Shown: piece after piece, positions 8,266 to 17,332 of the stretch | How the letters are laid out: every line of letters begins with the position of its first letter | Numbering within the stretch: position 1 is the stretch's first letter | NCBI RefSeq assembly: GCF_003259365.1 | Contig: NZ_QLLY01000017.1 | Span: forward strand, 1 to 64,000 | Source: Streptomyces sp. PsTaAH-137 | Lineage (GTDB): Bacteria > Actinomycetota > Actinomycetes > Streptomycetales > Streptomycetaceae | Length of the DNA stretch: 64,000 nucleotides | Direction: 5' to 3' | The notes under the pieces: generated by a model | Databases searched by the model: none | The model's input: only the letters and a program-made list of their open reading frames with translations | What the model was told of the DNA's origin: nothing | Made by a program: the position numbers and the translations under genes

Positions 8266-10401
8266 ATGCGGCCCGTATCCAAGATCGAACGCACGGTGGC
8301 ACCTTTCGAGGTCGTCAGTCCGTACCAGCCCAGCGGTGACCAGCCCGCGGCCATCGCCGAGCTGGAGAAGCGCGTCACAGCAGGCGAGAAGGACGTGGTC
8401 CTGCTCGGCGCGACCGGCACCGGCAAGTCCGCCACCACGGCGTGGATGATCGAGAAGCTCCAGCGCCCCACCCTGGTGATGGCGCCGAACAAGACGCTGG
8501 CCGCCCAGCTGGCGAACGAATTCCGCGAGCTGCTGCCGAACAACGCGGTGGAGTACTTCGTCTCGTACTACGACTACTACCAGCCCGAGGCGTACGTCCC
8601 GCAGTCGGACACGTACATCGAGAAGGACTCCTCGATCAACGAGGAGGTGGAGCGCCTGCGCCACTCGGCGACGAACTCGCTGCTGACCCGCCGCGACGTC
8701 GTCGTGGTCGCCTCCGTCTCCTGCATCTACGGCCTCGGCACGCCGCAGGAGTACGTGGACCGCATGGTCCAACTGAAGGTCGGCGACGAGATCGAACGCG
8801 ACGACCTGCTGCGCCGCTTCGTCGACATCCAGTACACGCGCAACGACCTGGCGTTCACACGCGGCACTTTCCGGGTGCGCGGCGACACCATCGAGATCTT
8901 CCCCGTCTACGAGGAGCTCGCGGTCCGCATCGAGATGTTCGGCGACGAGATCGAATCGCTCTCCACCCTCCACCCGCTCACCGGAGAGGTCATCAGCGAC
9001 GACGACTCGCTGTACATCTTCCCGGCGACGCACTACGTGGCGGGCCCCGAGCGCCTGGAGCGCGCGGCGAACGACATCGAGAAGGAGCTGGGCGAGCGCC
9101 TCACCGAGCTGGAGAAGCAGGGCAAGATGCTGGAGGCCCAGCGTCTTCGCATGCGGACCACGTACGACCTCGAGATGCTCCGCCAGATCGGCTCCTGCTC
9201 CGGCGTGGAGAACTACTCGATGCACTTCGACGGCCGCGAGCCCGGCTCCCCGCCGAACACGCTGCTCGACTACTTCCCGGACGACTTCCTGCTCGTCATC
9301 GACGAGTCGCACGTCACCGTGCCGCAGATCGGAGCCATGTACGAGGGCGACGCCTCCCGCAAGCGCACGCTGGTGGACCACGGCTTCCGCCTGCCGTCGG
9401 CGCTCGACAACCGCCCGCTGAAGTGGGAGGAGTTCCAGGAGCGCATCGGCCAGACCGTCTACCTGTCGGCGACGCCCGGAAACTACGAGCTCGCCCGCTC
9501 GGACGGCTTCGTCGAGCAGATCATCCGCCCCACCGGCCTCATCGACCCCGAGGTCGTCGTCAAGCCCACCGAGGGGCAGATCGACGACCTGGTGCACGAG
9601 ATCCGCACCCGCACCGAGAAGGACGAGCGCGTCCTCGTCACCACGCTCACCAAGAAGATGGCCGAGGACCTCACGGACTACTTCCTGGAGCTGGGCATCC
9701 AGGTGCGCTACCTGCACAGCGACGTGGACACCCTGCGCCGCGTCGAGCTGCTGCGCGAGCTGCGGGCGGGCGAGTACGACGTCCTGGTCGGCATCAACCT
9801 GCTGCGTGAGGGCCTCGACCTGCCCGAGGTGTCCCTGGTGGCGATCCTCGACGCCGACAAGGAGGGCTTCCTGCGCTCCGGGACGTCCCTGATCCAGACC
9901 ATCGGCCGCGCCGCGCGAAACGTGTCGGGCCAGGTCCACATGTACGCCGACAAGGTCACCCCGGCGATGGAGAAGGCCATCGACGAGACCAATCGCCGCC
10001 GCGAGAAGCAGATCGCGTACAACGAGGCGAACGGCATCGACCCGCAGCCCCTGCGCAAGAAGATCAACGACATCGTGGCGTCCATCGCGCGCGAGGACGT
10101 CGACACGGAGGCGCTGCTCGGCACGGGTTACCGCAAGGGCGGCAAGGACGGAAAGGGTGCCAAGGCCCCCGTCCCCTCCCTCGGCACGGCGGACACGGGC
10201 AAGAAGAAGCGCGGCAAGGCGGAGCCGGCCGTGCCCACCGACCGTCCCGCGGCCGAGCTCTCCGAGCAGATCGAGGAGCTGACCGAGCGGATGCGCGCCG
10301 CGGCGGCCGATCTCCAGTTCGAGATCGCGGCGCGTCTGCGCGACGAGGTCTCGGAGATGAAGAAAGAGCTGCGCCAGATGAGGGAGGCGGGCCTGGCCTG
10401 A
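8266..10401 (+). CDS. uvrB: Excinuclease ABC subunit B (UvrB)
   Basis: Damage-verifying helicase of nucleotide excision repair; it is loaded by UvrA and then recruits UvrC. The 711-residue protein has the Walker A motif GATGTGKS near residue 49, the beta-hairpin text YYDYYQPEAYVP, the DESH box, the helicase motif GINLLREGLDLPE, and SLIQTIGRAARN. The C-terminal UVR domain (ERMRAAAADLQFEIAARLRD) interacts with UvrC. Between the helicase and UVR domains is a Lys/Gly-rich linker of about 45 residues (about 625-665, with GGKDGKGAK and GKKKRGK). The ATG at 8266 is fixed by the promoter geometry. Confidence 0.97.
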   Translation: MRPVSKIERTVAPFEVVSPYQPSGDQPAAIAELEKRVTAGEKDVVLLGATGTGKSATTAWMIEKLQRPTLVMAPNKTLAAQLANEFRELLPNNAVEYFVSYYDYYQPEAYVPQSDTYIEKDSSINEEVERLRHSATNSLLTRRDVVVVASVSCIYGLGTPQEYVDRMVQLKVGDEIERDDLLRRFVDIQYTRNDLAFTRGTFRVRGDTIEIFPVYEELAVRIEMFGDEIESLSTLHPLTGEVISDDDSLYIFPATHYVAGPERLERAANDIEKELGERLTELEKQGKMLEAQRLRMRTTYDLEMLRQIGSCSGVENYSMHFDGREPGSPPNTLLDYFPDDFLLVIDESHVTVPQIGAMYEGDASRKRTLVDHGFRLPSALDNRPLKWEEFQERIGQTVYLSATPGNYELARSDGFVEQIIRPTGLIDPEVVVKPTEGQIDDLVHEIRTRTEKDERVLVTTLTKKMAEDLTDYFLELGIQVRYLHSDVDTLRRVELLRELRAGEYDVLVGINLLREGLDLPEVSLVAILDADKEGFLRSGTSLIQTIGRAARNVSGQVHMYADKVTPAMEKAIDETNRRREKQIAYNEANGIDPQPLRKKINDIVASIAREDVDTEALLGTGYRKGGKDGKGAKAPVPSLGTADTGKKKRGKAEPAVPTDRPAAELSEQIEELTERMRAAAADLQFEIAARLRDEVSEMKKELRQMREAGLA

Positions 10402-10472
10402 CCTGCCGCGACGGGCGGAGTGATGTGGCTGTGTTGCAAGACCGCCACAATATTCCGCCCGCGGTGGCGGTG

Positions 10473-10495
10473 CTGTCAGTGTCGCCCTCTAGGGT
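10473..10495 (+). promoter_or_regulatory. Near-consensus DNA-damage promoter upstream of terD
   Basis: CTGTCAGTG (10473-10481), an 8-nt spacer and TAGGGT (10490-10495) match the damage-promoter consensus with one mismatch in the first base. TAGGGT is also the -10 I recall from Streptomyces recA promoters. The expected start near 10502 gives a leader of about 50 nt before the terD GTG. Confidence 0.65.
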
Positions 10496-10551
10496 TTGAC
10501 CAACCGCGCATGCGCCGCGGCAACAGGGGACGGTACGAGAGGGGACAGCGC

Positions 10552-11130
10552 GTGGGCATCAGCTTGGACAAGGGGCAGGGGATCAGCCTCGAGAAGCAGG
10601 GCGGAGGCACCCTCACCGCCGTACGGATGGGCCTCGGCTGGCAGGCGGCTCCGCGGCGGGGCCTGTTCGGCACCCGGACCCGCGAGATCGACCTCGACGC
10701 CTCCGCGGTCCTCTTCGCCGACAAGCAGCCGGTGGACGTGGTCTTCTTCCGCCACCTCGTCAGCGACGACGGCTCGGTGCGGCACACCGGTGACAACCTG
10801 GTGGGCGGTGCGGGACAGGGCGGTGACGACGAGTCGATCCTCGTCGATCTGGCGCGCGTCCCGGTCCACATCGACCAGATCGTCTTCACGGTCAACTCGT
10901 TCACGGGCCAGACCTTCCAGGAAGTGCAGAACGCGTTCTGCCGCCTGGTCGACGAGACGAACGGCCAGGAGCTGGCCCGCTTCACGCTCGACGGCGGCGG
11001 CCAGTACACGGCGCAGATCATGGCCAAGGTCCACCGGGACGGAGCGGGCTGGCGGATGACGGCCCTGGGCACGCCGGCCAACGGCCGCACGTTCCAGGAC
11101 CTGATGCCCTCCATCCTGCCCGGCCTCTAG
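10552..11130 (+). CDS. TerD-family tellurium resistance/stress protein
   Basis: A 192-residue TerD-domain protein. It opens with the family start GISLDKGQGISLEKQ and carries EIDLDASAVLF, the Ca2+-binding-type segment SVRHTGDNLVGGAGQGGDDESI, and a closing block ARFTLDGGGQYTAQIMAKVHRDGAGWRM. TerD domains bind calcium and belong to membrane-linked Ter stress complexes. The GTG at 10552 has a GAGAGGGGAC ribosome site; longer readings upstream run through the promoter. It is followed after 10 nt by a gene with a second TerD-like domain, so the two form an operon. A damage-type promoter lies 57 nt upstream of the start. Confidence 0.92.
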   Translation: MGISLDKGQGISLEKQGGGTLTAVRMGLGWQAAPRRGLFGTRTREIDLDASAVLFADKQPVDVVFFRHLVSDDGSVRHTGDNLVGGAGQGGDDESILVDLARVPVHIDQIVFTVNSFTGQTFQEVQNAFCRLVDETNGQELARFTLDGGGQYTAQIMAKVHRDGAGWRMTALGTPANGRTFQDLMPSILPGL

Positions 11131-11140
11131 CGGGCCGACG

Positions 11141-13042
11141 ATGGCGGCCGAACTGGTGAGGGGCCAGAACCACCCCCTCACCCAGACCCGTCTCGAGATC
11201 CGGGTGTCGGCCGGCCACCCGGTCGTCGCGGGAGCCACGCTCGCCGACGACCGGGGCACCGTGCACGGCATCGGGCGCGTCGCCCACCCCGGCGCGCCCG
11301 CACTGCCGGGCCTCGAAGTACCGCGGCAGGCGGCGGCCGACCACCGCCTCGCCGTCGACCTCGACGCGATGCCGCAGGACGTGCACCGCGTCACCGTGCT
11401 GCTCGCCCTGCCCGTCGGCACGGGCGGACCGACCTGCTTCGGAGCGGTGGCGGCCCCGTTCGTCGCGGTCACCGGCCTCGACGGCGCCGAGCAGGCCAGC
11501 TACACCGTCACCGACCTCGACTCCGAGTCGGCCGTCGTCGCCCTGGAGCTGTACCGCCGACAGGATGCCTGGAAGGTGCGCGCCATCGGTCAGGGCTACG
11601 CCGATGGCCTCGCCGCGCTCCTCGCCGACCAGGGGCTGTCGGACGCGCGGGCGCTGGCGGGCACCATCCACGACGCCGTCGCCCAGGGCCTGGCCCGCGC
11701 GGTGGCACCCCCGCCGCGCGCGGCGGACGAGAGCCAGGTCCGCGCGGCGGCCACCGCGGGCCGCGCCTCCGGCGCCCTGCCGCCCACTCCCGCGGCCCCG
11801 GCCGGCGGCGGCCCGAGCGGCCCCATCGACTACAGCCACCCGCGCCGTCAGGCCCCGCCGCCCCCACCCTCCGTACAGCCTGCCGAGCCGGGCCGGCCGG
11901 CCGCGCCGGTCGCGGGTGACGCCAGCGGCTGGACCATGGAGGAGCGGCTCTACAACCAGGTGTGGGGGATGTTCGAGGACCTGGCCCGCACCACCGCCGC
12001 CTATCGCAGCGCCGTCGACTTCGCCGACTCCCGGATGGAGCAGGAACTCGACCGCATCCTCTCGGGCCTCTCCGACCCGCGCAGCCGCATCGGCAGCCAG
12101 GGCGACGCCGCCCGCGAGGCCGCGCGGGCCAAGCACGGCGCCCTCGTCGACCGCGCCCGCGAGGCCCTCGACCGGGACCTGGCCCAGCTCGTCGCCGAGT
12201 CCGAGGTCGTCGAGCCCGCGCTCCCCGCGCCCTACGCCGGCTGGGACAACCCGTGCTGGCACGCCTACCGCAGCCCCATGGAGAACCCCATGGCCGTGCG
12301 CCTGGGCGAGCTGAGACTGCCGGAGAGCGACGGAGCGGGCCTGTGCATCCCGATGCTCGTGCGGCTGCCCCTGGAGCGCGGGCTGTGGATCGACGCGGGC
12401 GCTTCCACGGGTGACGCGCTCACCGACGCCGACACGCTGCGGGCCCGCGCCGCGCACACCGCCGTCGTCCATGTCGCCCGGCTGCTCGCGGTCCACCCGG
12501 CGGGCGAGTTCAGCGTGCACGTCATCGACCCGGCGGGTACGGCGGCGGGAGCCCTGGCCCCCCTGGTCGACGCCGGGGTGCTCGCGGGTCCGCCCGCCAG
12601 GGGAGCCGCCGGCATCGCCGAGACGCTGACCCGGCTCACCGAGCGGGTCGACCTCGTTCAGATGGCGATCCGCGCGGGTGTCGCCGACTCCCTGCCGCCC
12701 GACCTAGACACGGCCGAGCAACTGCTCGTGGTGCACGACTTCCCGCACGGTTTCGACGACCGCGCCATCACCCGGCTGCGCTATCTCGCGGACGAAGGAC
12801 CGCAGGTGGGCGTCCATCTGATGCTGGTCGCCGACCGCGCGGACGCCACCGAGTACGGCCCGCTCCTCGACCCCCTGTGGCGCGCCCTGCTGCGTCTGAC
12901 ACCGGTGCCCGACGACCACCTCGCCGACCCCTGGGTGGGGCACACCTGGACGTATGAGCCGCCGACGGTTCCGAACGGCAGCGCGGTGCTGCGTCAAGTC
13001 CTCGCGGAGGTGGCGAAAGCCCGGCGCGACAGGGGGCTCTGA
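11141..13042 (+). CDS. TerD domain fused to a degenerate FtsK/SpoIIIE-like domain
   Basis: A 633-residue two-part protein. Residues 1 to about 165 form a TerD-like domain; the ends VALELYRRQDAWKVRAIG and QGYADGLAALLADQG are typical. A Pro/Ala-rich linker with PPPPPS fills about 185-265. The rest resembles the FtsK-type ATPase fold, with EFSVHVIDPAG, a Walker B-like strand LLVVHDFPHGFDD near residues 528-540 and GVHLMLVADR. I find no Walker A GxxxxGK[ST] motif, so it probably does not hydrolyse ATP and may be a scaffold or nucleotide-free partner in a Ter complex. It follows terD by 10 nt and probably shares its promoter. The family assignment of the C-terminal half is inference. Confidence 0.75.
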   Translation: MAAELVRGQNHPLTQTRLEIRVSAGHPVVAGATLADDRGTVHGIGRVAHPGAPALPGLEVPRQAAADHRLAVDLDAMPQDVHRVTVLLALPVGTGGPTCFGAVAAPFVAVTGLDGAEQASYTVTDLDSESAVVALELYRRQDAWKVRAIGQGYADGLAALLADQGLSDARALAGTIHDAVAQGLARAVAPPPRAADESQVRAAATAGRASGALPPTPAAPAGGGPSGPIDYSHPRRQAPPPPPSVQPAEPGRPAAPVAGDASGWTMEERLYNQVWGMFEDLARTTAAYRSAVDFADSRMEQELDRILSGLSDPRSRIGSQGDAAREAARAKHGALVDRAREALDRDLAQLVAESEVVEPALPAPYAGWDNPCWHAYRSPMENPMAVRLGELRLPESDGAGLCIPMLVRLPLERGLWIDAGASTGDALTDADTLRARAAHTAVVHVARLLAVHPAGEFSVHVIDPAGTAAGALAPLVDAGVLAGPPARGAAGIAETLTRLTERVDLVQMAIRAGVADSLPPDLDTAEQLLVVHDFPHGFDDRAITRLRYLADEGPQVGVHLMLVADRADATEYGPLLDPLWRALLRLTPVPDDHLADPWVGHTWTYEPPTVPNGSAVLRQVLAEVAKARRDRGL

Positions 13043-13096
13043 CCTGCGCATTTGGTGATCTCTTTACTAATGCCTTTACCTCTCATGGGTCTTTCA

Positions 13097-13126
13097 AGTA
13101 CTCTTCTTGACGCGGAGGGGAGTACT
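13097..13126. promoter_or_regulatory. Inverted repeat upstream of terC-family gene
   Basis: AGTACTC (13097-13103) and GAGTACT (13120-13126) form a perfect 7-bp inverted repeat around a 16-nt spacer that contains TTGACG. It sits in the 235-nt gap before the TerC gene and could be an operator or part of its promoter. No regulator is identified. Confidence 0.35.
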
Positions 13127-13277
13127 CCCATACGCGACGTGCCCGTCAATACGGACGACCCGGCCCCATGGCCGTCGATCCCGGGGCGTCGGCCCGAAGC
13201 CCCGGACCGGGGCTCGGGTGGAAGAGACCTCCGGCAGCGACGACGCTGATCAGTAGCCGTACGACGCCGGAGGCGCA

Positions 13278-14267
13278 GTGGACGTATCGATGACCCTGTG
13301 GGTGCTGACCATTCTTGGTTTGTGCGCCCTGATCGCGGTCGACTTCTTCATCGGGCGCAAGCCCCATGACGTGTCGATCAAGGAAGCCGGCATCTGGACC
13401 GTGGTCTGGATCGCTCTGGCGGTGCTCTTCGGCATCGGCGTGACGGTCTGGGGCAGTGGCCAGGCCGGTGGCGAGTTCTTCGCCGGCTTCATCACCGAGA
13501 AGTCGCTCAGTGTCGACAATCTCTTCGTCTTCATCCTGATCATGGCGAAGTTCTCGGTGCCGACCCACCTGCAGCAGCGCGTGCTGCTCTTCGGTGTGCT
13601 CATCGCCCTCGTCCTGCGGGCGATCTTCATCGCGGCGGGCGCCGCGATCATCTCGAGCTTCTCGTGGGTCTTCTACCTCTTCGGTGCCTTCCTCATCTAC
13701 ACCGCCTGGAAGCTCATCAAGGAGGCCCTGGCGGACGAGGAGGAAGAGGACTTCGAGGAGAACCGTCTCCTGAAGTCGGTGGAGAAGAGGTTCGGCGTCG
13801 CGGACCGATACCACGGCACGAAGCTGTTCATCCAGCAGCACGGCAAGAAGGTCATGACGCCGCTCCTGGTCGTCATGCTCGCCATCGGTATGACCGACGT
13901 GCTGTTCGCGATGGACTCGATCCCGGCGATCTTCGGCCTGACCCAGGACCCGTACATCGTCTTCACGGCGAACGCCTTCGCCCTGATGGGTCTGCGCCAG
14001 CTGTACTTCCTCATCGGTGGCCTGCTCAAGAAGCTGGTCCACCTCAGCTACGGCCTGTCGGTGATCCTCGGCTTCATCGGCGTGAAGCTGATCCTGCACG
14101 CCCTGCACGAGTCCGGCGTGCACGTACCGGAGATCTCCATCCCGGTCTCGCTCGCCGTCATCTGTGGCGTCCTGATCATCACGACGATCACCAGCCTCAT
14201 CGCCTCGAAGAAGCAGGCCGAGCGCGACGCGGCCGAAGAGGCTCAGAAGGACAGCATCGAGGCCTGA
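13278..14267 (+). CDS. TerC-family integral membrane protein
   Basis: A 329-residue TerC-family membrane protein with about eight helices. The family's acidic intramembrane motifs are visible: ALIAVDFFIGRKPHDVS in the first helices, EKSLSVDNLFVFILI, and GMTDVLFAMDSIPAIFGLTQDP in the second half. A charged cytoplasmic loop with DEEEEDFEENRLL separates them. TerC/Alx-type proteins export Mn2+ or serve metal homeostasis during secretion; which applies here is not decidable. The GTG at 13278 has a GGAGGCG ribosome site. It lies behind two TerD-domain genes but 235 nt away, so probably has its own promoter. A strong hairpin terminator follows. Confidence 0.93.
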   Translation: MDVSMTLWVLTILGLCALIAVDFFIGRKPHDVSIKEAGIWTVVWIALAVLFGIGVTVWGSGQAGGEFFAGFITEKSLSVDNLFVFILIMAKFSVPTHLQQRVLLFGVLIALVLRAIFIAAGAAIISSFSWVFYLFGAFLIYTAWKLIKEALADEEEEDFEENRLLKSVEKRFGVADRYHGTKLFIQQHGKKVMTPLLVVMLAIGMTDVLFAMDSIPAIFGLTQDPYIVFTANAFALMGLRQLYFLIGGLLKKLVHLSYGLSVILGFIGVKLILHALHESGVHVPEISIPVSLAVICGVLIITTITSLIASKKQAERDAAEEAQKDSIEA

Positions 14268-14290
14268 CACCAGCAGGCGTAGGGATTACC

Positions 14291-14340
14291 AGCACCGGGA
14301 GGGGTGCGCGGCCGATTGCCGCAGACCCCTCCCGGTGCTT
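14291..14340 (+). terminator. Hairpin terminator after terC
   Basis: A perfect 15-bp stem (14291-14305 with 14325-14339) and a 19-nt loop begin 23 nt after the terC stop. Confidence 0.8.
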
Positions 14341-14397
14341 GCTTGTGCCCTGAGCGTGTCCCGCTCCCGGGGCACGACGGCACGAGGGGGAGGCCCC

Positions 14398-14706
14398 ATG
14401 AGCCAGAAGTTCGTCCAGATCATCGACTTTGAGTCGCAGCGGATGGACGAGATACGGGAACTGCTCGACCGGTTCGAGCGGCAGATGCAGGGCACACCCG
14501 GCGGCCCCACGCACCGCGTCCTGCTCCAGGACCGGGAGAAGACGGGACGCTACCTCGCGATCGTCGAGTTCGAGTCCTACGACGACGCCATGCGCAGCAA
14601 CGAACGCCCCGAGGTCGGCAAGCTCAACGAACAGCTCTCGGCCCTGTGCACCCGGCCGCCGGCCTTCACCAACTGCGATCTGAAGGACGCGCGCGAACTG
14701 AAGTGA
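14398..14706 (+). CDS. Small alpha/beta-barrel protein, ABM-like, function unknown
   Basis: A 102-residue cytosolic protein. The pattern QIIDFESQRMDEIRELLDRF, then GPTHRVLLQDREKTGRYLAIVEFESYDDAMRS, gives a ferredoxin-like beta-alpha-beta layout like the dimeric alpha/beta-barrel (antibiotic biosynthesis monooxygenase-like) superfamily. No catalytic residues can be assigned. The ATG at 14398 follows a GGGGGAGG ribosome site. It stands alone between the terC terminator and the calcium antiporter. The family placement is an inference from strand and helix pattern. Confidence 0.75.
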   Translation: MSQKFVQIIDFESQRMDEIRELLDRFERQMQGTPGGPTHRVLLQDREKTGRYLAIVEFESYDDAMRSNERPEVGKLNEQLSALCTRPPAFTNCDLKDARELK

Positions 14707-14777
14707 GCCGGACCGGAACCGCCGCGCGGTGCTGATCCAGGTCGCGCCCCCACACCGCCCCGGGCAGCATCAAAGGC

Positions 14778-15878
14778 ATGATCACCAGACTTCGGGCACT
14801 GGCCACACGGTGGACCGTTCTCGTCCCGGTGCTGGCGATCGTGCTGCTCGGGTGCACCTGGGGGCGCGAACTGCCGGGTGTCCTGGTCGCCCTCGTCTCC
14901 CTGGTCCTCGCGGGCTCCGTGCTCGCGGCCGTCCATCACGCGGAGGTCGTCGCCCATCGCGTCGGTGAACCCTTCGGCTCGCTCGTGCTCGCCGTCGCCG
15001 TCACCATCATCGAGGTGGCGCTCATCGTCACCCTGATGGCCGACGGCGGGCCCAAGAGCTCGACCCTCGCCCGGGACACGGTCTTCGCCGCCGTCATGAT
15101 CACCTGCAACGGCATCGTCGGTGTCAGCCTCCTCGCGGCCTCCCTCCGTCATCGAGTGGCGATCTTCCAGTCGGAGGGAACCGGCGGTGCCCTCGCCACC
15201 GTCGCCACCCTGGCCACGCTCTGCCTGGTCCTGCCGACGTTCACGACGAGCAAGATCGGACCCGAGTTCTCCACGTCGCAGCTGGTCTTCTCGGCCGTCT
15301 CCGCGGTCGTCCTGTACGGGCTGTTCGTGGCGACGCAGACCGTGCGCCACCGCGACTACTTCCTGCCGATCTCCCGGCAGGGCGTGGTCATCGACGCCGA
15401 CGACCACGCCGAAGCACCGACCAACCGCACCGCGCTGTTCAGTCTCGGTCTCCTCGGTCTCGCCCTCATCGGCGTCGTCGGGCTCGCCAAGGGCGTCTCC
15501 AAGACGATCGAGCACGGCGTGGAGGCGGCGGGCATGCCGCAGGCCGTGGTCGGCGTGATCATCGCGCTCCTCGTGCTGCTGCCGGAGACCATCGCGGCGC
15601 TGCGCGCCGCCCGGCGCGACCGCGTGCAGACCAGCCTCAACCTCGCGCTCGGCTCGGCGATGGCCAGCATCGGGCTGACCGTGCCGGCCGTCGCCATCGC
15701 CTCGTTCTGGCTGTCGGGACCGCTGGTGCTCGGTCTGGGTGCCACCCACATGGTCCTGCTCGCGCTGACCCTCGTGGTCAGCACCCTGACCGTGGTGCCC
15801 GGACGGGCGACTCCGCTCCAGGGCGGCGTGCATCTGGTGATCCTCGCCGCGTACGTGGAACTCGCCGTCACGCCGTGA
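14778..15878 (+). CDS. chaA: Calcium:proton antiporter, ChaA type
   Basis: A 366-residue CaCA-superfamily exchanger with about 11 hydrophobic segments. The two inverted alpha-repeats are clear: GEPFGSLVLAVAVTIIEVAL in the first half and the later VVGVIIALLVLLPETIAAL, each with the acidic residue needed for cation binding. It probably extrudes Ca2+, or Na+/K+, in exchange for protons. Its last 11 nt overlap the end of the convergent MFS gene, so the two stop codons lie within each other's reading frames. Confidence 0.88.
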   Translation: MITRLRALATRWTVLVPVLAIVLLGCTWGRELPGVLVALVSLVLAGSVLAAVHHAEVVAHRVGEPFGSLVLAVAVTIIEVALIVTLMADGGPKSSTLARDTVFAAVMITCNGIVGVSLLAASLRHRVAIFQSEGTGGALATVATLATLCLVLPTFTTSKIGPEFSTSQLVFSAVSAVVLYGLFVATQTVRHRDYFLPISRQGVVIDADDHAEAPTNRTALFSLGLLGLALIGVVGLAKGVSKTIEHGVEAAGMPQAVVGVIIALLVLLPETIAALRAARRDRVQTSLNLALGSAMASIGLTVPAVAIASFWLSGPLVLGLGATHMVLLALTLVVSTLTVVPGRATPLQGGVHLVILAAYVELAVTP

Positions 15879-17160
15879 CAGCGTCCTGCGCCACCGCGGC
15901 GGGCGCCGTCTCCGGCAGCAGGACGAAACACCCCAGGCTCAGCGCCGCGACACCCGACAGATACAACCCCACACCCCATGGAACCCCCGCTCCCTCACCG
16001 GCCAGCGCCGTCGCCACGATCGGCGTCAGCGCCCCGCCCAGCACGCCGCCCAGGTTGTAGCCGACGGCGGCACCCGTACAACGGACCCGCGGCTCGTACA
16101 GTTCCGGCAGATACGCGGCGATCACGGCGAACATCGCGATGAACGCGAGCAGGGCCACCAGGAATCCCAGGAACATCAGCAACGGTTCCCCGGTGGACAG
16201 CAGCGCCACCATCGGCACCATCCACACCACGGCCACGGCGCACCCCGCGAGACAGACCGGCCGTCGCCCGAACCGGTCCCCGAGCAGGGCCGCCACCGGT
16301 GTCAGCGCACCCTTGACGACGACGGCCGCCATGATGCAGGCCAGCATCACACTGCGGCTCACGCCCAGCCGTTCAACTCCATAGGCGAGCGACCAGGTCG
16401 TCACCGAGTAGAAGATCGCGTACCCGACGGCGAGCGCGCCGGCGGTGAGCAGCACCAGCCGCCCGTGCCCGCGGACCACCTCGGCGAGCGGCAGCCGCGC
16501 CGGTTCCTCCATGGAGAGGAAGGCGGGACTCTCCACCAAAGAAGAGCGCAGCCACAGTCCGACCAGGGCCAGGACCCCTGCGGCCCAGAAGGGCACACGC
16601 CAGCCCCAGTCCGCGAACTGCGCGTCGGTGAGCGCCGCCGACAGGGCGAGCATGATGCCGTTGGCCAGCAGGAAGCCCGCCGATGGGCCGATCTGCGGAA
16701 GGCTCGCCCACAGGCCGCGCCGCCCGGCGGGCGCGTGCTCGGCCGTGAGCAGGACCGCTCCGCCCCACTCGCCGCCCAGACCGAGCCCTTGCAGAAAGCG
16801 CAGCACGAGCAGCAGCAGGGGAGCGGCCACCCCGATCGACGCGTACGTGGGCACGAATCCGACCGCAACGGTCGTCGCCCCGGTCAGCAGCAGCGAGCCC
16901 ACCATCACAGGACGCCGGCCACGACGGTCCCCGATGTGCCCGAACAGGACCGACCCGAGCGGTCTCGCCACGAAGCCCACTCCGAATGTCGCGAAGGCCG
17001 CGAGAGTTCCCGCGAGCGGCGAGAACGTCGGAAAGAAGAGCGGGCCGAGGACGAGTGCCGCCGCGGTGCCGTAGACGAAGAAGTCGAAGAACTCGATGGC
17101 CGTACCGACCAGGGCGGCCGCCGCGAGACGTGGCAGTGACGGACCGTGAGAAGTGCGCAT
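15868..17160 (-). CDS. MFS transporter, metabolite:H+ symporter (MHS) type
   Basis: A 430-residue permease with 12 helices. The N-terminal EFFDFFVYGTAAALV and the loop GHIGDRRGRRPVM, followed by RFLQGLGLGGEWGGA, are the hallmarks of the MHS family (shikimate, alpha-ketoglutarate, citrate, proline/betaine symporters). The second half has GDRFGRRPVCLAG. Substrate cannot be read; the neighbouring aroQ, a shikimate-pathway gene, makes shikimate or quinate one possibility. It converges on chaA with an 11-nt overlap and is divergent from aroQ with 172 nt between starts. Confidence 0.88.
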   Translation of the reverse strand: MRTSHGPSLPRLAAAALVGTAIEFFDFFVYGTAAALVLGPLFFPTFSPLAGTLAAFATFGVGFVARPLGSVLFGHIGDRRGRRPVMVGSLLLTGATTVAVGFVPTYASIGVAAPLLLLVLRFLQGLGLGGEWGGAVLLTAEHAPAGRRGLWASLPQIGPSAGFLLANGIMLALSAALTDAQFADWGWRVPFWAAGVLALVGLWLRSSLVESPAFLSMEEPARLPLAEVVRGHGRLVLLTAGALAVGYAIFYSVTTWSLAYGVERLGVSRSVMLACIMAAVVVKGALTPVAALLGDRFGRRPVCLAGCAVAVVWMVPMVALLSTGEPLLMFLGFLVALLAFIAMFAVIAAYLPELYEPRVRCTGAAVGYNLGGVLGGALTPIVATALAGEGAGVPWGVGLYLSGVAALSLGCFVLLPETAPAAVAQDAVTA

Positions 17161-17332
17161 GACGCGGCAACTACCCGTGATCGAGGCTGGTTACGGGGCG
17201 TACGAGAGCGCGGCCGGAGGCGCACGAGTGCGCTCGACGATCCCGTACGCGATCCGTGTCGGCCGACGTCGGCCGTGCCGAGAGCCCGTGATAGACCCTC
17301 AGGGAGCAACCGCCCGACGTACGGAGGTCCCA

